Assembly: GCA_025458665.1 (NCBI GenBank)
Contig: JALOSG010000072.1
Span: forward strand, 1-11,617
DNA from: Serpentinimonas sp.
GTDB taxonomy: Bacteria; Pseudomonadota; Gammaproteobacteria; Burkholderiales; Burkholderiaceae_C
Direction: 5' to 3'
Length of the DNA: 11,617 bases
This document shows, in pieces, positions 6,063 through 11,617 of the stretch; the stretch's first letter is position 1, and each line of letters starts with the position of its first letter. The position numbers and the translations under genes were made by a program. The notes under the pieces are model-generated. The model worked only from the letters and a program-made list of their open reading frames with translations. It had not been told where the DNA came from and searched no databases.

Positions 6063-7264
6063 TGCACATCGGCCAGGTGGCCATACCGGCTGCCGTACGG
6101 GGCTTCCGCTCGGAAGCGCTGCTTTTCAACGTGGGTGTGGAGAGCGGCCGGGTGGTGTCCATTGAGCCCAGCGTGGACGGAGCGCCCGCCCAGGGTACGC
6201 TGCTGCCCGCGCTGGTCGACTTGCACGTGCACCTGGACAAGAGCTACACCGTGGCCGAAACCGGCCCGGCCAATGGCGATCTCTTCAAGGCCATTGAACT
6301 CATCCAGGCGCACCGCGCCGGCTGGACCGCCGAGAACCTCCGCCAGCGCATGGAGCGCGGCCTGAGCGAGGCCTGGCACAACGGTACGCGCGCGCTGCGC
6401 ACCCACCTGGACTGGATGAGCCCGGAGCGCCCACCTGCCATCGATGTGTTCCTGGAACTGCAATCGGCATGGCGCGGCCGTCTGGAGTTGCAGTGGGTGT
6501 CGCTCACTGCGCTGGACATGTTCCGGGACGCCGCCTGGGCCGAGCAACTGGCCCGGCAGGTGAAAGAGGGCGGCGGCATTCTGGGCTGTTTCATCTACCG
6601 CAACCCCGACTTGCAGGCCCCGTTGCAGCGGGTGTTCGATCTGGCCGAGCGCTTTGACCTGGCGCTGGACTTCCACGTGGACGAAGGGCTGGACGCGGAT
6701 GCCACGGGCCTGCGCGCCATCGCACAGGCCACGCTGGCTGCGCGCGCCCGGGGTTGGGCAGGCCGCGTCACCTGCGGGCACGCCTGCAGCCTGTCGGTGC
6801 AGCCCAGCGAGGAAGCCTCTGCCACCCTGGTCCTGTGCGCGCAGGCGGGCGTGTCCCTGGTGGCGCTGCCCACCACCAACCTGTATCTGCAGGGCAGCTG
6901 GCAAGGTACACCGCTGGAGCGCGGCATCACCCGCCTCATTGAAGCCCGGCAGGCCGGCGTGAACGTGGCGCTGGCCAGCGACAACGTGGCCGACCCGTTT
7001 TTCCCTTATGGCTGCTACGACCCGCTGGAAGCCTGGGCACTGGGCGTGCAGATGGCGCACCTGGCGCCCGCTGGCCACTGGCTGGACACCGTCACCACCG
7101 CCCCCGCAAAGACCATGGGCCTGGCCTGGGACGGCCGCATTGCCGTGGGCGCCCCGGCCGACTTCCTGCTGCTGCAGGCCACCGACACCAGCGCCCATGC
7201 GCTCGACCTCATGACGCCCGCCGGCCGCCGCCGCCGGGTTTGCCGACAAGGACAGTGGATATGA
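6059..7264 (+). CDS. CodA-like amidohydrolase / deaminase
   Basis: This 401-residue amidohydrolase-superfamily enzyme resembles E. coli cytosine deaminase (427 residues) across its TIM-barrel. The metal and catalytic set is intact: LHVHLDK (H56, H58), FHVDEGLD (H206, E209), CGHACSL (H241) and ASDNVADPFFPYG (D308), matching CodA HIHLD, HCDE, SH and HDDVFDPWYP. Deamination or hydrolysis of a ring C-N bond, using one divalent metal, is the expected chemistry. Residues that contact cytosine differ: the CodA PQEG segment with Gln156 aligns to TALD, and the second Asp of HDD aligns to N309. Cytosine is therefore probably not the substrate. It starts inside the stop of the creatininase-family gene and its own stop overlaps the FAD oxidase start (ATGA both times), so the three proteins are likely made together and act in sequence. 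The second ATG at 6062 is an alternative start. Confidence 0.9.
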   Translation: MMHIGQVAIPAAVRGFRSEALLFNVGVESGRVVSIEPSVDGAPAQGTLLPALVDLHVHLDKSYTVAETGPANGDLFKAIELIQAHRAGWTAENLRQRMERGLSEAWHNGTRALRTHLDWMSPERPPAIDVFLELQSAWRGRLELQWVSLTALDMFRDAAWAEQLARQVKEGGGILGCFIYRNPDLQAPLQRVFDLAERFDLALDFHVDEGLDADATGLRAIAQATLAARARGWAGRVTCGHACSLSVQPSEEASATLVLCAQAGVSLVALPTTNLYLQGSWQGTPLERGITRLIEARQAGVNVALASDNVADPFFPYGCYDPLEAWALGVQMAHLAPAGHWLDTVTTAPAKTMGLAWDGRIAVGAPADFLLLQATDTSAHALDLMTPAGRRRRVCRQGQWI

Positions 7265-8730
7265 ACCTCGACGCCTCCGTGCACCGCTCCACCCCGCAGA
7301 AGCTGCAGGCCGTGTGGCAAGACCTGCAAGGGCTGGACATCAGCGCCGACCCACAGCTGCTCGACGTAAAAAGCCGCGACTACTACTGGTACAGCCCCAT
7401 CCTGAAAGAGCAGCTCGACCCCTGCAGGGCCGAACTGCTGGTGCGGGTGCGTTCCGAAGCGGATGTGCTGCGTGTGGCCGCCGCGTGCGCACGGCACCGC
7501 CTGCCGCTCACCATACGTGGCGGCGGTACCGGCAACTACGGTCAGTGCGTGCCACTGGAAGGCGGCCTGGTGGTAGATGTCACGGGCCTGAACCAGGTGC
7601 TGGCCATAGAGCCGGGTAGCGTGCGCGTGCAGGCTGGCATGATGATCCGCGATCTGGAAGCCGCTGTCCGGGCCAGCAGCGTGGTGCCCGGCGGGCAGGA
7701 ACTCCTCATGTTCCCCAGCACCCGCGACACCGCCACCATAGGGGGCTTCATTGGGGGTGGGTACGGCGGCGCCGGCAGCGTGCGCAACGGCATCCTGAAA
7801 GACCCCGGCAACGTGAGCCTGGTGCGCGTGGTGACGGTGGAAGACCCGCCGCGCATCATTGAACTGCGCGATGCCGACATCCAGAAGGTGCACCATGCCT
7901 TTGGCACCAACGGCATCATGACCGAGCTGACCCTGGCACTGAAGCCCGCGGTGGACTGGGTGCACCACATTGCCCTTTTCCCCAGCTACCGGCATGCGCT
8001 GGAGTTCTGCGTGGCTGCCACCGAGGCCTGTGCGCGCGCCAACCCCATACGCGGTGAAACGGCGGCCGCTGCGGCCCTGAGCCAGACCAGCGGCCCCGCC
8101 CTCGATGCTTTCGAGATCACGGCGGTGGACCAGCGCTTTGCGCCCTTTTACGCCAACGCCTTTGGCCCGCGCTTTCCGCCCGGTCGCGATGCGGTGTTCT
8201 CCATGGTGCACCCCAAAGACCTGGACGGCTGGCGGGCGCTGGTGCAGCAGTTTGGCGGCGAGGAAACCATGGCCATGACCGAGGCCGAGCTGGACGCCGC
8301 CCAGCTGGTGCCTGCCTTTGAATGCGCCTGGAACCACACCACGCTCATGGCACTGCGCCACGACAAAAGCTGGACCAACCTGCAGACCGTGTACCACTGG
8401 CCGCTGGACATAGACCTGGTGGTGCGCCAGATGGAGCGTTACGGCGACGAGGTGCTCATGCACCACGAGTTTGGCCGCGACAGCAACGGCTTCGTGGTGT
8501 TTGCACTGCCGCTGGTGGCTTACTTCGACCGCGACCGCATTTACGAAATCATTGCCGAGCACGAGGCCGATGGCTGCCTGGTGTTCGACAACCATGTGGT
8601 CACCATCGAGGGCGGCGGCATGAAAACCATCGACACCGCGCAGATCGACTTCAAGAAGATTGCCGACCCGCACGGCCTCATGAACCCGGGCAAGACGGTG
8701 GGCTGGAAGGCGGAGTATGTACACGCCTGA
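7261..8730 (+). CDS. FAD-binding oxidoreductase (VAO/PCMH family)
   Basis: This is a 489-residue flavoprotein of the vanillyl-alcohol-oxidase type, probably cytoplasmic because no signal peptide is seen. The N-terminal FAD domain has RGGGTGNYGQ (R86-Q95), which holds the FAD pyrophosphate, and a glycine-rich stretch TIGGFIGGGYGGAG. The C-terminal domain ends with HGLMNPGKT (H471-T479), the usual terminal signature of FAD-linked oxidases. It is only distantly like the GlcD upstream and lacks GlcD's HAGDGN motif, so its substrate differs; oxidation of an amine, alcohol or ring carbon is possible. The ATG at 7261 overlaps the previous stop, which fixes the start; an upstream in-frame TTG at 7240 is rejected. 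It is the third member of the translationally coupled trio, so I infer that it processes the same compound. It is followed by a 44-base gap without a terminator. Confidence 0.88.
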   Translation: MNLDASVHRSTPQKLQAVWQDLQGLDISADPQLLDVKSRDYYWYSPILKEQLDPCRAELLVRVRSEADVLRVAAACARHRLPLTIRGGGTGNYGQCVPLEGGLVVDVTGLNQVLAIEPGSVRVQAGMMIRDLEAAVRASSVVPGGQELLMFPSTRDTATIGGFIGGGYGGAGSVRNGILKDPGNVSLVRVVTVEDPPRIIELRDADIQKVHHAFGTNGIMTELTLALKPAVDWVHHIALFPSYRHALEFCVAATEACARANPIRGETAAAAALSQTSGPALDAFEITAVDQRFAPFYANAFGPRFPPGRDAVFSMVHPKDLDGWRALVQQFGGEETMAMTEAELDAAQLVPAFECAWNHTTLMALRHDKSWTNLQTVYHWPLDIDLVVRQMERYGDEVLMHHEFGRDSNGFVVFALPLVAYFDRDRIYEIIAEHEADGCLVFDNHVVTIEGGGMKTIDTAQIDFKKIADPHGLMNPGKTVGWKAEYVHA

Positions 8731-8774
8731 GTGCCCGCCTGAAGCCCTGCACCGCTGAGCCGCCGGAGCCCCGC

Positions 8775-9368
8775 ATGCAATGCCTTGTGGTGCACGCGCA
8801 CCCCAACCCGGAAAGCCTCAGCGCGGCCCTGTTTGCCACCGCGCAGGACACCCTGCGGGCAGCGGGCCACGAGGTCAGCACCATCGACCTGTACGCCGAA
8901 GGCTTCGACCCGGTGCTCTCCCGCGAGGAGCGGGCCGCCTACCTGGAGTGCCCCGACTGGCTGGTGCAGCGCTTTGCCGCGCACATCGAGCTGCTGCAGC
9001 GCTGCGAACACCTCGTGCTGGTGTACCCCACCTGGTGGTGGGGGCCGCCAGCCATGCTCAAAGGCTGGCTGGAGCGCGTCTGGCTGCCCAAGATCACCTT
9101 CGAACCCGCGCTGAAAAAAGGCGACCGGCTGCGCCCCAAGATGCAGCACATACGCCGCTTCACGGTGGTGACGCACGGCGGCTCGCCGTGGTGGTGGCTG
9201 CAGCTCATGGGCGATCCGCACAAGAAGCTCATGCTGCGCGGCATGGCCATGCTGTTTGCGCCGCGCTGCCGCAAAACCTGGCTGCAACTGCACAACATGA
9301 ACAACGTGACGCCGGTGGATTGCCAACGCTTCATCGAGCGCGTGCGGCAGGCGCTGAGCCGTCCCTGA
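8775..9368 (+). CDS. NAD(P)H oxidoreductase, flavodoxin-2 (MdaB/NQO-like) family
   Basis: This is a 197-residue flavodoxin-fold reductase. The N-terminus VVHAHPNPESLSAAL is the family's flavin-phosphate loop, and YPTWWWGPPAMLKGWLERV is the typical signature of NQO/MdaB/KefF-type enzymes. Such enzymes use NAD(P)H to reduce quinones, nitro or azo groups, or free flavin. GGAG lies five bases before the ATG, which supports this start. The gene lies 44 bases after the FAD oxidase and 18 before the Rid gene, in the same direction, so it looks like part of the operon. A role as flavin or quinone reductase for the pathway, comparable in position to RutF, is inference. The central part (about residues 119-150) is rich in basic and Trp residues. 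General detoxification is the main alternative. Confidence 0.88.
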   Translation: MQCLVVHAHPNPESLSAALFATAQDTLRAAGHEVSTIDLYAEGFDPVLSREERAAYLECPDWLVQRFAAHIELLQRCEHLVLVYPTWWWGPPAMLKGWLERVWLPKITFEPALKKGDRLRPKMQHIRRFTVVTHGGSPWWWLQLMGDPHKKLMLRGMAMLFAPRCRKTWLQLHNMNNVTPVDCQRFIERVRQALSRP

Positions 9369-9386
9369 ACCTTCACAAGGCCCCCC

Positions 9387-9869
9387 ATGCCCGAACCCAC
9401 GCCTCCCAACAGTTCCGCCACCGGCCAGCCCCTGGCACGCTACGCCGCCCTACGCCGCGCCGGGGACTACCTGTTCTGCAGCGGCGTGATTGCCGTGCGC
9501 CCGCAGGACGGTGCTGTGCTGTCCCGCTACACCGACCTGCCCGAGCACGCGCGCAGCGCACTGCGCGGGCTGGGCTACGACACCGGCCAGTTCTCGGTGG
9601 ATGTGTTCGAAAGCCCCATCGTGGTGCAGAGCTGGCTGGTGCTGGACCGTATCCGTGCGCTGGTGGAGGCCGAAGGCGCACAAATGGCGCAAGTGGCCAG
9701 GTTGGTGCAGTACTTCCGCGATCTGCGGCACTACCCCGCCTACAACCGGGTGCGCGACCTGTTCTTCCCCGAACCGGTGGTGAGCACCGTGGTGGAGGTG
9801 AGCGGCATGCTGCCCAGCCCCGAGGTGCTGGTGGAGGTGGAGGCGACCGTCTGGGCACCCCGCGCTTGA
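9387..9869 (+). CDS. RidA (YjgF/YER057c/UK114) family protein
   Basis: This 160-residue protein carries the Rid fold: early strands RAGDYLFCSGVIAV, the helix WLVLDRIRALVEAEGAQMAQVARLVQYF, and the C-terminal strand VEVSGMLPSPEVLVEVEATV. Standard RidA (about 128 residues) hydrolyses reactive enamine/imine intermediates using Arg105 just before the VEV strand. Here that place is taken by V132-S133-T134, so the catalytic Arg appears absent, as in several Rid subfamilies of unproven function (Rid4-7 in published schemes). The protein also carries an N-terminal extension and an insertion near residues 45-70. The gene follows the reductase by 18 bases with AAGG six bases before the ATG. Rid genes often sit beside flavin oxidases that release imines, as RutC does in pyrimidine degradation; this context supports a helper role in the local pathway. 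The last gene before the 97-base regulatory gap. Confidence 0.88.
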   Translation: MPEPTPPNSSATGQPLARYAALRRAGDYLFCSGVIAVRPQDGAVLSRYTDLPEHARSALRGLGYDTGQFSVDVFESPIVVQSWLVLDRIRALVEAEGAQMAQVARLVQYFRDLRHYPAYNRVRDLFFPEPVVSTVVEVSGMLPSPEVLVEVEATVWAPRA

Positions 9870-9881
9870 GGCCTTGGTGGC

Positions 9882-9897
9882 TGGCATAGCGTTTGCT
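9882..9897 (+). promoter_or_regulatory. Sigma-54-type -24/-12 promoter before the ABC transporter genes
   Basis: TGGCATAGCGTTTGCT has GG at 9883-9884 and GC at 9895-9896 with ten bases between. It matches TGGCA and TTGCT of the sigma-54 consensus and shares 18 of 26 aligned bases with the stretch before the creatininase-family gene. It sits in a true non-coding gap 12 bases after the rid stop. Transcription would start near 9908, giving a leader of about 59 bases. No sigma-70 elements compete here. Confidence 0.6.
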
Positions 9898-9966
9898 GTT
9901 CCAGTACGCGGCCCAACCACGGCCCGCACGCCGGGCCCCACCTTCCACCCCGCCACAGGAGCACCC

Positions 9967-10956
9967 ATGACACTCTGGAAACGACGCATTGCCGCTACCG
10001 CCACCGCCCTTTTGTGCCTGGGCGCCGCCGGACAGGCCGCTGCGCAGGAAAAGTTCACCTACCTCACCAACTGGTTTGCGCAGGCCGAACACGGGGGCTT
10101 CTACCAGGCCCTGGCCGATGGCAGCTACAAGGCCGCCGGCCTCGACGTCACCATCCGCATGGGCGGTCCGCAGGTCAACATCATGCAGATCATGGCCGCG
10201 GGCCAGGCCGACTGCATCATGGGCTACGACGTGGAAACCATGAAAGTGCACGAGCGCGGCATCCGCGCCGTCACGGTGGCGGCTTCTTTCCAGAAAGATC
10301 CGCAGGTGCTCATCGCGCACCCCAACGTCACCAAGATGGAAGACCTCAAGGGCAAGACCATCCTGGTCTCCAGCGCCGGCATGACCACCTACTGGCCGTG
10401 GCTGAAAGCCAAATACGGCCTGACCGATTCGCAGGTGCGTCCCTACACCTTCAACATCCAGCCCTTCGTGGCCGACAAGAACGTGGTGCAGCAGGGCTAT
10501 CTGTCCTCCGAGCCCTTTGCCATCGAGACCACCGCAGGCTTCAAGCCCAGCGTGTTCCTCATGTCCGATTTCGGCTGGCCTCCGTACTCCACCACCATTA
10601 CGTGCATGGAGAAAACCATCCGTGAGCGCCCGCAGGCTGTGGCCGCGTTCGTGAAGGCTTCCATGGAAGGCTGGAAAAAGTACCTCACCGGGGATCCTTC
10701 CGCCGCCAACGCGCTCATCAAGAAGGACAACCCCAACATGACGGATGCCAAGATCGCCAACGCGATTGCGCTGCTCAAGTCCACCGGCATGGTGTTTGGC
10801 GGTGACGCAGCCACCAAGGGGGTAGGCATCATCACCGAAGCGCGCATGAAGGCCACGTTCGACATGCTGGTGGCCAACCAGCTGATCGACCCCAAGGTGG
10901 ACTTCAAGGCCACCTTCACCGACCAGTTCGTCAAGGACCTCAAGGTGATGCCCTGA
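9967..10956 (+). CDS. ABC transporter substrate-binding protein, NMT1/THI5-like
   Basis: This is a 329-residue periplasmic binding protein. Residues 1-26 form a Sec signal peptide (WKRR, hydrophobic core, GQAAA before Q27); C17 is not in a proper lipobox, so it is probably soluble. The mature start KFTYLTNWFAQAEHGGFYQA is characteristic of the NMT1/THI5 family, which includes ThiY (formyl-aminopyrimidine), RibY (riboflavin) and transporters for other N-heterocycles and sulfonates. The segment LKGKTILVSSAG and the hinge region that follows are typical too. The ligand is not determined. AGGAG at 9957-9961, five bases before the ATG, fixes the start. A sigma-54-like promoter lies 70-85 bases upstream, so the gene may form its own transcription unit with the ATPase that follows 35 bases later. 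Its place beside deaminase and amidase genes suggests that it captures their substrate. Confidence 0.92.
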   Translation: MTLWKRRIAATATALLCLGAAGQAAAQEKFTYLTNWFAQAEHGGFYQALADGSYKAAGLDVTIRMGGPQVNIMQIMAAGQADCIMGYDVETMKVHERGIRAVTVAASFQKDPQVLIAHPNVTKMEDLKGKTILVSSAGMTTYWPWLKAKYGLTDSQVRPYTFNIQPFVADKNVVQQGYLSSEPFAIETTAGFKPSVFLMSDFGWPPYSTTITCMEKTIRERPQAVAAFVKASMEGWKKYLTGDPSAANALIKKDNPNMTDAKIANAIALLKSTGMVFGGDAATKGVGIITEARMKATFDMLVANQLIDPKVDFKATFTDQFVKDLKVMP

Positions 10957-10991
10957 GGCTGCACCTCGACCCGCAGCCGCAAGGGAAGCCC

Positions 10992-11617
10992 TTGTCCAAC
11001 GAACCAGTTCCCGCCATTGAGGTCCTGTCCGCCGAACAGACCTACCCCAATGGCACCCGGGCCCTGCTGCCGGTGAACCTCACCGTGCAGCAGGGGGAGT
11101 TCGTCACGCTGCTGGGTCCCTCGGGCTGCGGCAAAAGCACGCTGCTGAAAATGGTGGCGGGCATGCTGGAGCCCACCGAAGGGCGCATCCTGCTGTGGCG
11201 CAAGCCGGTGCAGGGCACGGAGGCGGGCGGCAAGCGGCTGTCCTTTGTGTTCCAGGACGCCACGCTCATGCCCTGGACCAGCGTGTGGCGCAACGTGACG
11301 CTGCCGCTGGAGCTGGCGGGCGAATCGGCGGCGCAATCCCGGGACAAGGTGGAGCGTGTGCTGTCGCTGGTGGGCCTGTCGAAGTTTGCGCAGGCCAAGC
11401 CCCGTGAATTGTCGGGCGGCATGCAGATGCGCGTATCCATTGCCCGCGGTCTGGTCACCGAGCCCAACCTGCTGCTCATGGACGAGCCTTTCGGTGCCCT
11501 CGATGAAATCACCCGCAACCGGCTCGATGCCGACCTGCTGCAGCTGTGGCAGCAGCAACAGCTCACCGTGGTGTTTGTGACCCACTCCATCGCCGAGGCG
11601 GTGTTCCTGTCGCAGCG
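10992..11617 (+). CDS. ABC transporter ATP-binding protein (SsuB/TauB/ThiZ type), 3' end outside window
   Basis: The frame stays open to the last base, giving 208 complete codons of an ABC ATPase that energises import at the inner membrane. All functional motifs are present: Walker A GPSGCGKST (42-50), Q-loop Q88, signature LSGGM (140-144), Walker B LLLMDEP (160-166), D-loop A169-L170-D171 and H-loop H198. FQDATLMPWTSVWRNVTLPL and DEPFGALDEITR are hallmarks of the nitrate/sulfonate/taurine/aminopyrimidine importer subgroup, which pairs with NMT1-type binding proteins. The most likely start is TTG at 10992, with AAGGGA at 10981-10986 five bases before it; the protein then reads SNEPVPAIEV. There is no nearby in-frame ATG before the Walker A. 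It follows the binding-protein gene by 35 bases. A permease gene is expected just downstream but is not visible. Confidence 0.93.
   Translation, partial: MSNEPVPAIEVLSAEQTYPNGTRALLPVNLTVQQGEFVTLLGPSGCGKSTLLKMVAGMLEPTEGRILLWRKPVQGTEAGGKRLSFVFQDATLMPWTSVWRNVTLPLELAGESAAQSRDKVERVLSLVGLSKFAQAKPRELSGGMQMRVSIARGLVTEPNLLLMDEPFGALDEITRNRLDADLLQLWQQQQLTVVFVTHSIAEAVFLSQ

Noticed and set aside
7240..7260. TTG at 7240 as start of the FAD oxidase
   Set aside because: The ATG at 7261 overlaps the previous stop as ATGA, repeating the arrangement at 6059-6062; the TTG lies deep inside the upstream gene without need.
3399..8724. Long minus-strand frames of 555, 602 and 569 codons opposite glcD, the hydrolases and the FAD oxidase
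   Set aside because: These are mirror frames of strongly GC3-biased genes, with low-complexity His/Gln/Ala/Arg-rich translations and no recognisable family.
9784..9798. NtrC-like site (GCACC-N5-GGAGG) about 117 bases before the expected start of the transporter transcript
   Set aside because: It lies within rid coding sequence made of repeated GTG/GAG codons, and the second half-site matches only partly; chance is a sufficient explanation.
1..11617. Mobile elements, CRISPR, tRNA/rRNA or a defence system
   Set aside because: No transposase, integrase, terminal inverted repeats, spaced repeats or cloverleaf-like sequence was found; the gene content is metabolic and transport-related throughout.

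Overview
The window reads as chromosomal DNA from a high-GC betaproteobacterium of the Burkholderiales, most likely Comamonadaceae. The pointers are tandem Gram-negative porins ending in phenylalanine, strong G/C bias at third positions, a GlcD close to the E. coli protein, a GcvA-like LysR regulator and an NMT1/THI5-type ABC transporter. This placement comes from protein resemblance and was not computed. Every gene I support lies on the + strand. No rRNA, tRNA, insertion sequence, integrase, CRISPR array or phage gene is visible.

Region 1 (1-1738) holds the 3' end of one porin, a textbook terminator, a 271-base non-coding spacer with inverted repeats and promoter-like elements, a complete second porin, and another textbook terminator. 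Region 2 (1760-3511) holds purU (formyltetrahydrofolate deformylase) followed 15 bases later by a LysR-type regulator. A LysR-box-like inverted repeat follows, then glcD (3585-5087), a glycolate-oxidase flavoprotein subunit without glcE or glcF beside it.

Region 3 (about 5100 to the window end) is a dense catabolic and uptake cluster. It contains a creatininase-family amidohydrolase, a CodA-like amidohydrolase/deaminase and a VAO-type FAD oxidase, joined by two 4-base ATGA overlaps. These are followed by a flavodoxin-fold NAD(P)H oxidoreductase, a RidA-family protein, an NMT1/THI5-type periplasmic binding protein and the start of its ABC ATPase, which runs off the window. The parts list (flavin oxidase, amide hydrolases, flavin/quinone reductase, Rid protein, transporter) resembles the logic of the Rut pyrimidine pathway but uses different families. 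I infer uptake and stepwise ring opening or deamination of a small nitrogen-rich heterocycle. The substrate cannot be read from sequence.

The most notable regulatory signal is a pair of sigma-54-like -24/-12 elements with exact GG-N10-GC spacing and a shared TGGCAT...TTGCT form. One lies before the creatininase-family gene and one before the binding-protein gene, which would fit nitrogen-responsive control. Key substrate residues of the named reference enzymes are replaced in the creatininase-like, CodA-like and RidA-like proteins, so the family names should not be taken as activities.
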